Source: Actinopolyspora xinjiangensis
GTDB taxonomy: Bacteria > Actinomycetota > Actinomycetes > Mycobacteriales > Pseudonocardiaceae
DNA: 64,000 nucleotides
Direction: 5' to 3'
Assembly (NCBI RefSeq): GCF_900104475.1
Contig: NZ_FNJR01000002.1
Span: forward strand, 1 to 64,000
Position numbers and translations under genes: made by a program. Of the stretch, positions 20,531 to 31,224 are shown piece by piece (within the stretch, counting starts at the first letter, position 1; every line of letters begins with the position of its first letter). A model generated the notes under the pieces. The model was not told the DNA's origin, made no database searches, and saw nothing but the letters and a program-made list of their open reading frames with translations.

Positions 20531-23500
20531 ATGACCGACAGGCAGTCCAGGCCCGCCCAGTCCGCCGGTCACGTCGGTGCCTCCGGGCAGCCGAGCTGGT
20601 CGGACCGACTGCGCGGCGCGTTGCTCGGAGGTGCGGTCGGTGACGCGCTGGGGGCGGGGGTGCGCGGTTGGAGCTCCTCGGCCATCCGGCAGTGGCTCGG
20701 GCCGCGCGGTGTCGTGGACACCCTCCCGGTCTTCGGGCACCGGGGCGGTGTCACGGACCTGACCCAGCTGACGGTGTTCACGATGGACGCCCTGCTGCGC
20801 GCCCGGGCCACCGGCGAGCAGGACCCGCTGCCGGTGATCCGCGCCAACCACATGGCCTGGTTGTACACCCAGGGGGTTCCCTGGGGGTACGCGATGTCGG
20901 GGTACTGGCGTGTCCACCCCGAACCAAGCGGCTGGCTGCTCGGCAGGTCCGAACTGTTCTCCACCCGCAACCCGGGAGGACCCGCCCTCCGCACGCTGTC
21001 CGCGCTGACGGACCGGATTCCGGCCGAGCAGCTCACCCCCGGGCAGCCCGCTGCCGTGCCGCCGGACGACCGCCCCCTCGCGGACAGTCTGGTGTGGACG
21101 GCACCGGTGATGGTCTGGAGCGGGGAGGCCCGGACGGTCGACGCTGTGGCCGCGCGGGTTCCGTGGCTGCTGACCTCGGACTACGAGACGCGTGCGGCGT
21201 GCGCGCTGCACGCCGACGTGCTCGGCGCGCTGATCAACGGCGTCCCGCTGTGGGACGCCGTGCGCTCCTGGGAGCTCCACCGCTCGCAGCTGGAGCAGGG
21301 CGTCCCACCCGCCGGGGTGCTGCGGACGCTGCACGCGGCCGTGTTCACGGCCAGGCAGGGTGGACTCGTTGATCCGCGAATGCTGGACATCGAGTTCTTC
21401 CCCTCCAACGGGCTGGGGGAGATCGGCATAGCGTTCGCCTCGGTGGCCTCCGCCGCGACGTTCGCCGAGGCCGTCACAGCGGCGGTCAACCACTCCGCCG
21501 ACAGCAGTATCGCCGGCGCCCTGGCCGGGCAACTGGCCGGGGCGGTGCACGGCGCCGCCGCCGTTCCCGAGCGCTGGGTGGCGGAGCTGGAACTTCGCGA
21601 GGTCGTGGAGACGCTGGCCGCCGACGCCGCCGAGGCGTTCGCGCCGCCGCCACCCACCCCCAAATGGGCCCAGCGCTACGTCGACAACACCGCCGAGCAC
21701 GCGCGGGGGCTGGACGCCACGGCCTGGACCGTGGACGCAACCGCCCCGCCGACCCAGGTGCTGCCCGCGATCGGTGGTGACGAGGCGGAGGAGACGACGA
21801 ACTCCGTAGCGGAGGCGCGGGCGGACACCGACCCGTTCCCGGTCGGCGGCATCGACCCGGGAACCGATCGCATAGTGCTGCGCGGCACCTCCGCGCGTTC
21901 GCCGAACCCCGCGAGCTCGGCCGGTGCGCAGTCCCACGCCGACGTCTCCTGGCCGGAAACACCCGGTTACTCCGAGAGAGGCGCCGCCGGGCCGGTGGAG
22001 GAGGTGACCGCCGAGCCAGTGGGGGACGTGGCGGAGACCGAGCACCCGGAAGGCGTGGCCGCCCCACCGGTGGACGACAGCGAGGCGGACTCCACCGATC
22101 CGCTGTCCCGGGGGTTCATCGCACCGGAGCCCGCGCCCCCCACGGCGGAGTCTCCGGACGCCCGGCGGGCCGAAGACGAGCGGGAAGACCACGCGGAACT
22201 CACGTTCCCGGACGAGTCCGAGGTGCGCTCCGCCCCGCGCATCAGGTTGCCCGGTGTGGACCAGCTCCCGCCGTTACCCGGGAGTAGGACCGCCGGGACC
22301 CCGCCAGCCGACACCGCTTCCCCCGAGCTGTCCTCGATACTCGACTCCGCGCCGGATGTGGCATGGCCCCCGGAAGCCGGGCGGTCCGATCGGGAGGCTT
22401 CCGAGGAGGCGGAGCGACCCGACGAGGCCTCACGGCCCGATAATGGATCGCCGGAGGCCTACGGCGATGTCGTGCCGGAGGCGGCCGCGCCCGTCGCGCA
22501 CCTCGATGTCGAGCGGGACGAGCCCGCCGGATACGGGGGAACGCGGGAGTCCTCCGCCGGAGAGCCCCTCATCGGAGGACCGCCCTCCGGCGGGACGGAT
22601 CTCGAAGACCGGGGGCCTGCCCCCGTATGGGAGAGCGCCGAGGAAGGCGAACGCCCGGGCGGGGACGCCGCTCCGGGAACGACCGAAGCGGACGGATGGC
22701 CTGATCCGGCGGAGCACGCGGGCCTCTCTGACCTCGCGGCCACCGACCACGGTGAGGCCTCCGCGTCCGAACCCCACCCCGTCGGGAGTCGAGCCGGAGG
22801 CGGCCACGCGATCGCGGAGGACTCCGACGCGGTGGGTCCCTCGCTGACCGAGCGCATCCTCGGTTGCCTGCTCGGCGGAGCACTCGGGGACGCGCTCGGT
22901 GCCGGGATCACGCCGGAGAGCGCCGAGGAGATCACCGCCCGCCACGGTGCGGGGGGACCCGTCGAGCTGCCGGAGTACGCGGGTGCCAGGGGATCGGTGA
23001 CCGCCGCCACGCAGACCACGCTGTTCACCACCGAGGGACTGATCCGTGCCCGTACCGGGGACCCTGGCTCGCCGGACGCCGTGGACCCGCTGCCCGAGCT
23101 GCGGCTGGCCGCGCAGCGCTGGCTCCACACCCAGGGCGTTTCCTGGCGCTGGGCGGCCGGTGAGTTGTTCGCCGAGCACCCGGAGCCCGACGGCTGGCTG
23201 GTCGAGGTCTCGGCTCTGTTCGCCGTGCGCTCGCCCGGCTCCTCCGTCCACGGCGAGTTGGAGGCCTTCGGGGAGCGCTCCGCTCACGGGGAGCAGACGG
23301 CCCCGGTGGACAACTCCACCGGGTGCGGCGCGCTGGTCCGGGCCGCCCCGGCCGCGTTCTGGTCCGCCGAACCGGCCGAGGTCTTCGAGGTCGGGGTGCG
23401 ATTGGCCTCGCTGACCCACGGTCATCCGAGCGGTTACCTGCCCGCCGGGGCCTTCGCGGTGATCGTGCAGCAGGCGGTGTTGGGCAGGGGGCTCGACGAA

Positions 23501-24790
23501 GGGGTCTGGCTGGCCCTGCAGGTACTGGAGACGTGGCAGGGGCACGAGGACACCAGCGCCGCGCTCGCCGCTGCGGTGGATCTCGCCGCCAACGGGGAAC
23601 CGGAGCCCGAACCGCTCGTGCGGCGGCTGGGCGAGGGGCGCCGGGCGACCGAGGCCCTCGCGATCGCCGTGTGCGCGACGCTGGTGGCCGAGGACGTGCG
23701 CGGTGCGCTGCGCATCGCGGTTCGCCATTCGGGCAACAGCAGCGCCACCGGTACGGTCTGCGGCTCCATCGCCGGTGCGCTGTTGGGAGTGGGCTCGCTG
23801 CCGATGGACTGGCTGGCCGAGCTCGAACTCCGGGAAGTCGTGGAGCGGATGGCCATGGACTGCGTCGCCGCGTTCTACGCCGGGCTGCGTCCGGAGCGCG
23901 ACGGCGAGGAGGAGTCCCCGTCGTTCGACGGTGAGTGGCACCGCAGGTATCCCTCCCGGGCTCGGCGGGAGCGGGACCTGAGCTCCCCCTCCGAGCAGGG
24001 GGGCTTCGCCGACTTCTCACCCGCACCGGAGCCGGAGCCACCCGTGGAGCGGGCGGCACCGGAGGAGGCCGGACTCGGTGGGAGTTCGCGGCCCCGCGAT
24101 GCCGAGGAGGACTTCGGTGGTCCCGGCGTCTCCACCGGTTTCCCGGACGGCCCGGCCCCCGAGGAGTGGGCTCCGGAGCCGTTCGGTGACTCCCGCGCCG
24201 AGTCCGCCGCGCGGGAGGGGACGGTCACCCGCGCGGCGGAGGAGGAACCCGCCGGGGAGTGGTCCGCGCCCTCCGGAACCTCGGACGGCGCGGAGCGTGC
24301 GGTGTTCGACACACCCTTCCCCGAGCCCGCTCCGGAGCCGACCGACGGAGGAGGGGGACCGGTCTCCGGCCCCACCCAGGCGTCTCCGGCCGGGTGGACC
24401 GAACCGGGCGAGGTCGACACCGGTTCCGACGGTGGGGACACCGGTGAACAGACCCCCGTTCCGGAGGCGGCGGGTGAGGCTCTCCCGGAACCTGATGACG
24501 CTCGGAGTACCCACGTGATCCCCGTGGTGGCGGACGGCACCGCGAACGCGAACTCCATCGCCGCGGTCGGTTCCGACCCCGGGGCGGCCCCGCCCCCCGG
24601 TTCCGCCGAGGCCGGCACGGCCGACGCACCGGAGGAACCGGTCAGGAGCCCCGGTGCCCACAGCGGGGAGCCGGGACCGGGGCGGGAGAGCCCGGAAACC
24701 GGCAGCGGGCAGGCGCACCACCCGAAACCCGCGCCCCGTCGCATCAACAGCGTCAGTTCCGGGCGGCTCGACGTGCTGGACGATTCCTGA
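20531..24790 (+). CDS. Tandem degenerate ADP-ribosylglycohydrolase-like protein
   Basis: 1,419 aa. Domain 1 (about residues 22-372) and domain 2 (about 770-1118) each look like ADP-ribosylglycohydrolase: GALLGGAVGDALG and CLLGGALGDALGAG. Each has a paired inner motif LRGALRIAVRHSGNSS-like and a terminal ELREVVE helix. The linkers (373-770 and 1119-1419) are long, acidic and Pro/Glu/Ser-rich. Metal-binding residues are lost: the family TDDT motif reads TDLT in domain 1 and AAT in domain 2, and the DxDx site reads HSADSS and HSGNSS. Catalysis is therefore doubtful, and ADP-ribose binding or scaffolding is possible. No signal peptide or membrane segment is seen. Confidence 0.85.
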   Translation: MTDRQSRPAQSAGHVGASGQPSWSDRLRGALLGGAVGDALGAGVRGWSSSAIRQWLGPRGVVDTLPVFGHRGGVTDLTQLTVFTMDALLRARATGEQDPLPVIRANHMAWLYTQGVPWGYAMSGYWRVHPEPSGWLLGRSELFSTRNPGGPALRTLSALTDRIPAEQLTPGQPAAVPPDDRPLADSLVWTAPVMVWSGEARTVDAVAARVPWLLTSDYETRAACALHADVLGALINGVPLWDAVRSWELHRSQLEQGVPPAGVLRTLHAAVFTARQGGLVDPRMLDIEFFPSNGLGEIGIAFASVASAATFAEAVTAAVNHSADSSIAGALAGQLAGAVHGAAAVPERWVAELELREVVETLAADAAEAFAPPPPTPKWAQRYVDNTAEHARGLDATAWTVDATAPPTQVLPAIGGDEAEETTNSVAEARADTDPFPVGGIDPGTDRIVLRGTSARSPNPASSAGAQSHADVSWPETPGYSERGAAGPVEEVTAEPVGDVAETEHPEGVAAPPVDDSEADSTDPLSRGFIAPEPAPPTAESPDARRAEDEREDHAELTFPDESEVRSAPRIRLPGVDQLPPLPGSRTAGTPPADTASPELSSILDSAPDVAWPPEAGRSDREASEEAERPDEASRPDNGSPEAYGDVVPEAAAPVAHLDVERDEPAGYGGTRESSAGEPLIGGPPSGGTDLEDRGPAPVWESAEEGERPGGDAAPGTTEADGWPDPAEHAGLSDLAATDHGEASASEPHPVGSRAGGGHAIAEDSDAVGPSLTERILGCLLGGALGDALGAGITPESAEEITARHGAGGPVELPEYAGARGSVTAATQTTLFTTEGLIRARTGDPGSPDAVDPLPELRLAAQRWLHTQGVSWRWAAGELFAEHPEPDGWLVEVSALFAVRSPGSSVHGELEAFGERSAHGEQTAPVDNSTGCGALVRAAPAAFWSAEPAEVFEVGVRLASLTHGHPSGYLPAGAFAVIVQQAVLGRGLDEGVWLALQVLETWQGHEDTSAALAAAVDLAANGEPEPEPLVRRLGEGRRATEALAIAVCATLVAEDVRGALRIAVRHSGNSSATGTVCGSIAGALLGVGSLPMDWLAELELREVVERMAMDCVAAFYAGLRPERDGEEESPSFDGEWHRRYPSRARRERDLSSPSEQGGFADFSPAPEPEPPVERAAPEEAGLGGSSRPRDAEEDFGGPGVSTGFPDGPAPEEWAPEPFGDSRAESAAREGTVTRAAEEEPAGEWSAPSGTSDGAERAVFDTPFPEPAPEPTDGGGGPVSGPTQASPAGWTEPGEVDTGSDGGDTGEQTPVPEAAGEALPEPDDARSTHVIPVVADGTANANSIAAVGSDPGAAPPPGSAEAGTADAPEEPVRSPGAHSGEPGPGRESPETGSGQAHHPKPAPRRINSVSSGRLDVLDDS

Positions 24791-24842
24791 GCGCTCGCGG
24801 TGCGGTTCGGTCATTGCCGGGGTGCGCGGACGTGGAACCGGT

Positions 24843-24875
24843 GAGCCGCACTCACGGTGCGGGAGGGTGCGGCTC
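24843..24875 (+). terminator. Hairpin after the tandem DraG gene
   Basis: Arms GAGCCGCAC (24843-24851) and GTGCGGCTC (24867-24875), followed by a pyrimidine-rich CTCGTCTTCTC stretch rather than a T run. It lies about 50 nt after the stop and probably separates this gene from the str operon. Confidence 0.5.
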
Positions 24876-24948
24876 GGGACTCGTCTTCTCTTGTCCTCCC
24901 GAGTAGAGTCGGGAGCCGACGTTGGCGAGTCGGGCGCGCACCCCCGTT

Positions 24949-24978
24949 TTGACCCTCTGCAAACGGGGCAGGTATCTT
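24949..24978 (+). promoter_or_regulatory. Promoter of the str operon (rpsL)
   Basis: TTGACC (24949-24954), 18 bases, TATCTT (24973-24978): a near-consensus vegetative promoter. The predicted start near 24985 gives an unusually long rpsL leader of about 320 nt, which contains the structured element at 25140. Confidence 0.75.
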
Positions 24979-25139
24979 TATGACTTGGACCCGAAACCCC
25001 TCGGGTCACTCCGCATGTCCGTGCGCGAGAACCGCCCGCGTGGTCGGCGGGGGAGCGCCCGTGGATGGTGCGGAACTCTCCTGACGGCCCATCTGGGCAC
25101 CCGCCCGCTGGGACGCCGCCCCGCCACACGGCCGAGGAA

Positions 25140-25163
25140 CGGGCGACACGCCCGACCTCGTGT
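25140..25163 (+). promoter_or_regulatory. Hairpin leader element in the rpsL 5' UTR
   Basis: Hairpin GGGCG-ACA-CGCCC followed by GACCTCGTGT. The 24-nt segment matches 23 of 24 bases of the segment at 30018-30041 in the rpsJ leader. It is about 145 nt upstream of the rpsL start. A shared control of the two ribosomal operons is suggested. Confidence 0.7.
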
Positions 25164-25307
25164 CGCGGGTGAGGGCGCGGGGGAGGCCCAAGTACACAGA
25201 GACCTACGTACGCGGTGCTCGGCGCCAGGGGTGCGAACGGTGCTCGAACGAGCGCTGCTGTTAACGAGTACCACCAAGAAGCGAACGCTCGAGAAGAAAG
25301 CCGGTCC

Positions 25308-25681
<374 letters not shown>

Positions 25682-25682
<1 letters not shown>

Positions 25683-26152
25683 TGCCCCGGAAGGGTCCGG
25701 CCCCGAAGCGGTCGCTGAGTGCCGATCCCGTGTACAGCTCGCCGCTGGTCACCCAGCTGGTGAACAAGGTGCTGGTGGACGGCAAGCGTTCGCTGGCCGA
25801 GCGCATCGTCTACTCGGCGCTCGAGGGATGCCGTGAGAAGACCGGCACCGATCCGATCGTGACGCTCAAGCGCGCGCTGGACAACGTCAAGCCCTCGCTG
25901 GAGGTACGCAGCCGCCGTGTCGGTGGCGCGACCTACCAGGTCCCGGTCGAGGTGCGCGCCGGCCGTTCGACCACGCTGGCCCTGCGCTGGGTGGTTCGTT
26001 TCGCCCGTCAGCGTCGTGAGAAGACCATGATCGAGCGCCTCACCAACGAGCTGCTCGACGCGAGCAACGGTCTCGGTGCGAGTGTCAAGAAGCGCGAGGA
26101 CACGCACAAGATGGCGGAATCCAACAAGGCTTTCGCGCACTACCGGTGGTGA
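25682..26152 (+). CDS. rpsG: Ribosomal protein uS7
   Basis: 156 aa, full length. It starts [20 protein letters not shown] and has the family segment [17 protein letters not shown]. uS7 organises the 3' major domain of 16S rRNA and contacts the E-site tRNA. The start overlaps the rpsL stop by one base, so translation is coupled. The fusA start follows after 79 nt. Confidence 0.98.
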
Positions 26153-26231
26153 GGTCGGGGACGGCTGTATTGCCCGCCTCGGCTCACCGATTCGACGGCT
26201 TCAGGCTTGCTGTAGGAACGGGGACTAACTC

Positions 26232-28334
26232 GTGGCACGCGACGTGCTGACGGACCTGACCAAGGTCCGCAACATCGGCATCATGGCCCACATCGACGCG
26301 GGCAAGACCACCACGACCGAACGGGTCCTGTACTACACCGGGATCAACTACAAGCTCGGTGAGGTGCACGACGGCGCCGCGACGATGGATTGGATGTCGG
26401 AGGAGCAGAAGCGGGGTATCACGATCACCTCGGCTGCTACCACGACGTTCTGGCAGGAACATCAGATCAACCTCATCGACACCCCCGGGCACGTCGACTT
26501 CACCGCCGAGGTGGAGCGTTCGCTGCGCGTGCTCGACGGCGCCGTCGCCGTCTTCGACGGCAAGGAGGGGGTCGAGCCCCAGTCCGAGCAGGTGTGGCGC
26601 CAGGCGGACAAGTACGGCGTCCCGCGCATCTGTTTCGTCAACAAGATGGACAAGATGGGCGCCGACTTCTACTTCACCCTCGGCACCATCAGGGAGCGGC
26701 TCGACGCCAAGCCCCTGGTGCTGCAGCTGCCCATCGGCAGCGAGTCCGACTTCGAGGGTGTGGTCGACCTGGTCAGCATGAAGGCGTTGACCTGGCGTGG
26801 CGACGTCGCCAAGGGTACTCAGTACGAGATCGAGGACATCCCGGCCGACCTGGTCGAGACCGCCAACGAGTACCGCAGCGAGCTGCTCGAGTCGGTGGCC
26901 GAGTCCAGCGAGGAGCTCATGGAGGCCTACTTCGGCGGTGAGGAGCTCACCGTCGACCAGATCAAGCAGGGTATCCGTGCGCTCACGCTGAACCAGGAGG
27001 CCTTCCCCGTGATGTGCGGGACGGCCTTCAAGAACAAGGGCGTGCAGCCCATGCTGGACGCGGTCGTGGAGTACCTCCCCTCGCCCCTGGACATCCCTGC
27101 CGTGCAGGGTGTGCTGCCCGGCTCCGGCGAGGCCGCCTCGCGGCAGGCCAGCACCGAGGAGCCCTTCTCGGCCCTGGCGTTCAAGGTCGCGGTGCACCCG
27201 TTCTACGGCAAGCTCACCTACGTCCGGGTCTACTCGGGCAAGATCGAGCAGGGTGCCCAGGTGATGAACTCCATCCGGGACCGCAAGGAGCGCATCGGCA
27301 AGCTGTTCCAGATGCACTCCAACAAGGAGAACCCGGTCGAGGAGGCCCAGGCCGGGCACATCTACGCGGTCGTCGGGCTGAAGGACACCAGCACCGGTGA
27401 CACCCTCTGCGATCCGCAGAACCAGATCGTTCTGGAGTCGATGAGCTTCCCCGACCCGGTCATCGAGGTCGCGATCGAGCCGAAGACCAAGGCCGACCAG
27501 GAGAAGCTGTCCACCTCGATCCAGAAACTCGCCGAAGAGGACCCGACCTTCCAGGTCAAGTTCGACGAGGAGACCGGGCAGACCATCGTCAAGGGCATGG
27601 GTGAGCTCCACCTCGAGGTCCTGGTCAACCGGATGAAGACCGATTTCAAGGTCGAGGCCAACATCGGCAAGCCGCAGGTCGCCTACCGTGAGACGATCCG
27701 CAAGTCGGTCCAGAAGCACGAGTACACGCACAAGAAGCAGACCGGTGGTTCCGGTCAGTTCGCGCGCGTGGTCGTCAACCTGGACCCGATCGAGCAGACG
27801 GCGGAGAGCGCGACCTACGAGTTCGACAACCAGATCACCGGTGGGCGTATCCCCCGCGAGTACATTCCTTCGGTGGACGAAGGCGCGCAGGACGCTATGC
27901 AGGTCGGCGTGCTGGCGGGTTACCCGATGGTCGGTGTCAAGATGACCTTGGTCGACGGCCAGTACCACGAGGTGGACTCGTCGGAAATGGCGTTCAAGGT
28001 CGCCGGTTCGATGGCGATGAAGGAGGCCTGCGCCAAGGCCAGTCCGGCGCTGCTCGAACCGTTGATGGCGGTCGAGACGACGACACCCGAGGAGTACATG
28101 GGTGAAGTCATCGGCGACCTCAACTCCCGCCGTGGTCACGTTCAGGCCATGGAGGAGCGTGGCGGTTCCCGCGTCGTCAAGGCGTTGGTTCCGCTGTCCG
28201 AAATGTTCGGGTACGTGGGCGACCTGCGCTCCAAGACGCAGGGTCGCGCGAACTACTCGATGGTGTTCGACTCCTACGGCGAAGTTCCGGCGAACGTGGC
28301 CAAGGAGATCATCGCGAAGGCTACGGGGGAGTAA
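26232..28334 (+). CDS. fusA: Elongation factor G
   Basis: 700 aa from GTG 26232. GTPase motifs are visible: AHIDAGKTT (residues 19-27), the switch I segment [17 protein letters not shown] and NKMDKMGAD. Domain IV starts with [10 protein letters not shown] and ends with the typical [18 protein letters not shown]. It catalyses translocation and, with RRF, ribosome recycling. It is the third str gene; a hairpin without a T run lies before tuf. Fusidic-acid resistance changes were not examined. Confidence 0.98.
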   Translation: MARDVLTDLTKVRNIGIMAHIDAGKTTTTERVLYYTGINYKLGEVHDGAATMDWMSEEQKRGITITSAATTTFWQEHQINLIDTPGHVDFTAEVERSLRVLDGAVAVFDGKEGVEPQSEQVWRQADKYGVPRICFVNKMDKMGADFYFTLGTIRERLDAKPLVLQLPIGSESDFEGVVDLVSMKALTWRGDVAKGTQYEIEDIPADLVETANEYRSELLESVAESSEELMEAYFGGEELTVDQIKQGIRALTLNQEAFPVMCGTAFKNKGVQPMLDAVVEYLPSPLDIPAVQGVLPGSGEAASRQASTEEPFSALAFKVAVHPFYGKLTYVRVYSGKIEQGAQVMNSIRDRKERIGKLFQMHSNKENPVEEAQAGHIYAVVGLKDTSTGDTLCDPQNQIVLESMSFPDPVIEVAIEPKTKADQEKLSTSIQKLAEEDPTFQVKFDEETGQTIVKGMGELHLEVLVNRMKTDFKVEANIGKPQVAYRETIRKSVQKHEYTHKKQTGGSGQFARVVVNLDPIEQTAESATYEFDNQITGGRIPREYIPSVDEGAQDAMQVGVLAGYPMVGVKMTLVDGQYHEVDSSEMAFKVAGSMAMKEACAKASPALLEPLMAVETTTPEEYMGEVIGDLNSRRGHVQAMEERGGSRVVKALVPLSEMFGYVGDLRSKTQGRANYSMVFDSYGEVPANVAKEIIAKATGE

Positions 28335-28354
28335 CTCCGCTGTAGTCCCCGCAT

Positions 28355-28386
28355 CGGCCCGTTTCCGCGCCAGGGAGAACGGGCCG
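28355..28386 (+). terminator. Hairpin between fusA and tuf
   Basis: Arms CGGCCCGTT (28355-28363) and AACGGGCCG (28378-28386) with a 14-base loop and no T run. It may act as a partial terminator or processing site that changes the tuf to fusA ratio. Confidence 0.4.
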
Positions 28387-28496
28387 GTGGCACAACCCGA
28401 CAGGACTCCGCCCGGAGCTGGTTCCCACGCGAGAGGGCGCGTGCGGGGAGCGGTGTAGCGGAGCGGAAATCATGACAAGTCCAGGAGGACATTCCA

Positions 28497-29690
28497 GTGG
28501 CGAAGGCGAAGTTCGAGAGGGACAAGCCGCACGTCAACATCGGGACCATCGGTCACGTTGACCACGGCAAGACCACCCTGACCGCGGCTATCACCAAGGT
28601 CCTGCACGACAACCACCCGGACCTGAACCCCTACACGCCTTTCGAGGACATCGACAAGGCGCCGGAGGAGAAGGACCGCGGCATCACGATCCAGATCGCG
28701 CACGTCGAGTACCAGACCGAGGCGCGGCACTACGCCCACGTGGACGCTCCTGGCCACGCGGACTACGTGAAGAACATGATCACCGGTGCCGCCCAGATGG
28801 ACGGCGCGATCCTGGTCGTGGCGGCCACCGACGGCCCGATGCCGCAGACCCGTGAGCACGTGCTGCTGGCCAAGCAGGTCGGCGTCCCCTACATCCTCGT
28901 CGCCCTGAACAAGGCCGACATGGTCGACGACGAGGAGATCATGGACCTGGTCGAGATGGAGGTCCGTGAGCTGCTCAGTGAGCAGGACTTCCCGGGTGAC
29001 GACGTTCCGATCGTCCGGGTTTCCGCGCTCAAGGCGCTCGAGGGCGACGCCGAGTGGGGCCAGAAGATCATGGACCTGCTCAACGCGGTGGACTCCAGCG
29101 TCCCGGACCCGCAGCGTGCCACCGACCAGCCGTTCCTGATGCCGGTGGAGGACGTCTTCTCCATCACCGGTCGCGGGACCGTGGTCACCGGCCGTGTCGA
29201 GCGCGGTGTCATCAAGGTGAACGAAGAGGTCGAGATGGTCGGCATCAAGGAGAAGCCGATCAAGACCACCGTCACCGGTGTCGAGATGTTCCGCAAGCTG
29301 CTCGACAGCGGTGAGGCCGGCGACAACGTCGGTCTGCTGCTGCGTGGTGTCAAGCGTGAGGACGTCGAGCGGGGCATGGTCGTCATCAAGCCCGGCTCCA
29401 CCACCCCGCACACCGAGTTCGAGGCGCAGGTCTACATCCTGTCCAAGGACGAGGGCGGTAGGCACACGCCGTTCTTCAACAACTACCGTCCGCAGTTCTA
29501 CTTCCGTACCACCGACGTGACCGGTGTGGTGACCCTTCCCGAGGGCACCGAGATGGTCATGCCCGGTGACAACACGGAGATGTCGGTGCAGCTCATCCAG
29601 CCCATCGCCATGGAGGAAGGGCTGCGCTTCGCGATCCGCGAGGGTGGCCGCACCGTCGGCGCGGGTCGCGTCATCAAGGTCAACAAGTGA
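28497..29690 (+). CDS. tuf: Elongation factor Tu
   Basis: 397 aa from GTG 28497 with a perfect Shine-Dalgarno (AGGAGG, spacing 8). Motifs: GHVDHGKTT (residues 19-27), DAPGHADYV, and [10 protein letters not shown]. Domains 2 and 3 contain [20 protein letters not shown] and the C-terminus [13 protein letters not shown]. It delivers aminoacyl-tRNA to the A site. It is the last str gene; a large structured region lies between it and rpsJ. Only one tuf gene is visible in the window. Confidence 0.98.
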   Translation: MAKAKFERDKPHVNIGTIGHVDHGKTTLTAAITKVLHDNHPDLNPYTPFEDIDKAPEEKDRGITIQIAHVEYQTEARHYAHVDAPGHADYVKNMITGAAQMDGAILVVAATDGPMPQTREHVLLAKQVGVPYILVALNKADMVDDEEIMDLVEMEVRELLSEQDFPGDDVPIVRVSALKALEGDAEWGQKIMDLLNAVDSSVPDPQRATDQPFLMPVEDVFSITGRGTVVTGRVERGVIKVNEEVEMVGIKEKPIKTTVTGVEMFRKLLDSGEAGDNVGLLLRGVKREDVERGMVVIKPGSTTPHTEFEAQVYILSKDEGGRHTPFFNNYRPQFYFRTTDVTGVVTLPEGTEMVMPGDNTEMSVQLIQPIAMEEGLRFAIREGGRTVGAGRVIKVNK

Positions 29691-29695
29691 TGGCA

Positions 29696-29731
29696 GGGTT
29701 CCGGTTCCGGCGTTGACCGGGCTCGGAACCC
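29696..29731 (+). terminator. Hairpin immediately after tuf
   Basis: Arms GGGTTCCG (29696-29703) and CGGAACCC (29724-29731). There is no T run, so termination is weakly supported. Confidence 0.4.
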
Positions 29732-29783
29732 ACCCCCGATTCGTGGGCGGCACATCCGGTGTGTCACCCTGAATGGGTTGCCT

Positions 29784-29848
29784 GTTGGGGCGGTCGGCCT
29801 TCATGACCCGTGTGAATCACGGTTCGTGATCGGTTCGACCGCCCCGAC
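29784..29848 (+). promoter_or_regulatory. Long structured element between tuf and rpsJ
   Basis: Outer arms GTTGGGGCGGTCG (29784-29796) and CGACCGCCCCGAC (29836-29848) pair over 13 bases with one G-U. Inside is a second stem ATCACG/CGTGAT. It may be a terminator for str or an attenuator/processing structure ahead of S10. Confidence 0.55.
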
Positions 29849-30017
29849 TTGGGCGCGCCGTCGCCGTGAATTCCCTTCGCGGTACGGCGCTTCCGGTTGC
29901 GCGGGTGCCGCCGGACACACGTTCCGGCCGGGGCCGATATAGGTGGCAACTCGAGGTGTACGGATCCCTGCGGATCCATCTCATCGGCGACGATCGATGG
30001 GACCGGCTTGCATCGTG

Positions 30018-30041
30018 CGGGCGACACGCCCGACCGCGTGT
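30018..30041 (+). promoter_or_regulatory. Hairpin leader element in the rpsJ 5' UTR
   Basis: Hairpin GGGCG-ACA-CGCCC followed by GACCGCGTGT, 23 of 24 bases identical to the rpsL leader element. It is about 175 nt upstream of the rpsJ ATG. The promoter of S10 is not clear; a TATAGG box at about 29938 is a possible -10. Confidence 0.65.
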
Positions 30042-30216
30042 GCCGGGCACCCAGACACCTGAACAGGGGCGGGCTGCGAACCGTGGTGTCGCGTTCGCGA
30101 GATCGGTACGAGACGTGCTCTTCGCGCGTCGTCGACGGGTCGGCGCGGCGACGGCGCCGGGTCTGCGCACCGCGCTAGGTACTAGCGGCACGAGACTAGA
30201 GGAACGGCAAGCCACT

Positions 30217-30522
30217 ATGGCGGGACAGAAGATCCGCATCCGGCTCAAGGCCTACGACCACGAGGCGATCGACGCGTCCGCGCGCAAGATCGTCGAGACC
30301 GTGACGCGCACCGGCGCTTCGGTCGTCGGGCCGGTGCCGCTGCCTACCGAGAAGAACGTCTACTGCGTCATCCGCTCCCCGCACAAGTACAAGGACTCGC
30401 GGGAGCACTTCGAGATGCGGACGCACAAGCGGCTCATCGACATCGTCGAGCCGACGCCCAAGACGGTGGATGCGCTCATGCGCATCGACCTGCCGGCCAG
30501 TGTCGATGTGAACATCCAGTGA
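30217..30522 (+). CDS. rpsJ: Ribosomal protein uS10
   Basis: 101 aa from ATG 30217 ([19 protein letters not shown]); the longer upstream frame is leader. The family segments [10 protein letters not shown] and [13 protein letters not shown] are present. uS10 lies in the 30S head and in many bacteria also acts in antitermination as NusE. It leads an 11-gene S10 operon that reaches rpsQ. Confidence 0.98.
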   Translation: MAGQKIRIRLKAYDHEAIDASARKIVETVTRTGASVVGPVPLPTEKNVYCVIRSPHKYKDSREHFEMRTHKRLIDIVEPTPKTVDALMRIDLPASVDVNIQ

Positions 30523-30573
30523 GCGGTCGACGCGCATTCGTTTCAGTGACAGGCGGCGGAGAGAACGAGACCC

Positions 30574-31224
30574 ATGTCTGAAAGGCAGATGAAGGGGATT
30601 CTGGGCACCAAGCTCGGGATGACCCAGGTCTTCGACGACAACAACCGGGTGGTCCCGGTGACGGTCGTGCAGGCCGGGCCCAACCTGGTGACCCAGATCC
30701 GTACCAAGGAGAACGACGGCTACCAGGCCGTGCAGCTGGCGTTCGGCGCCATCGACCCGCGCAAGGTGAGCAAGCCCCGCGGCGGCCAGTTCGCCCGCGC
30801 CGGGGTGACGCCGCGCCGTCACCTGGTCGAGCTGCGCACCTCGGACGCCACCGACTACGAACTCGGTCAGGAACTGACGGCCGAGGTGTTCGAGTCGGGT
30901 TCGCGTGTCGACGTGGTCGGCACCAGCAAAGGCAAGGGCTTCGCGGGCACGATCAAGCGGTACAACTTCGGCAGGCAGCCGATGAGCCACGGTACGCAGG
31001 CCGTGCACCGCAAGCCGGGTTCGATCGGTGGCTGTGCTTACCCCGCCAGGGTCTTCAAGGGCAAGAAGATGCCCGGCCGCATGGGCGGTAAGCGCGTGAC
31101 CACCCAGAACCTCAGGGTGCACCGGGTCGACGAGGAGTCCGGGCTGCTGCTGATCAAGGGCGCGATCCCCGGCCCGAACGGCGGCCTCGTGCTGGTCAAG
31201 AGCTCTACGAAGGGTGGTGCGTGA
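30574..31224 (+). CDS. rplC: Ribosomal protein uL3
   Basis: 216 aa. It starts [20 protein letters not shown] and contains the conserved [15 protein letters not shown] segment whose loop approaches the peptidyl-transferase centre. uL3 is an early 50S assembly protein. The stop overlaps the rplD start by one base. Nothing unusual. Confidence 0.97.
   Translation: MSERQMKGILGTKLGMTQVFDDNNRVVPVTVVQAGPNLVTQIRTKENDGYQAVQLAFGAIDPRKVSKPRGGQFARAGVTPRRHLVELRTSDATDYELGQELTAEVFESGSRVDVVGTSKGKGFAGTIKRYNFGRQPMSHGTQAVHRKPGSIGGCAYPARVFKGKKMPGRMGGKRVTTQNLRVHRVDEESGLLLIKGAIPGPNGGLVLVKSSTKGGA

Noticed and set aside
26184-28139. 651-codon minus-strand frame across fusA, and similar frames opposite rpoB and tuf
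   Set aside because: Antisense shadows of highly conserved genes; no similarity of their own.
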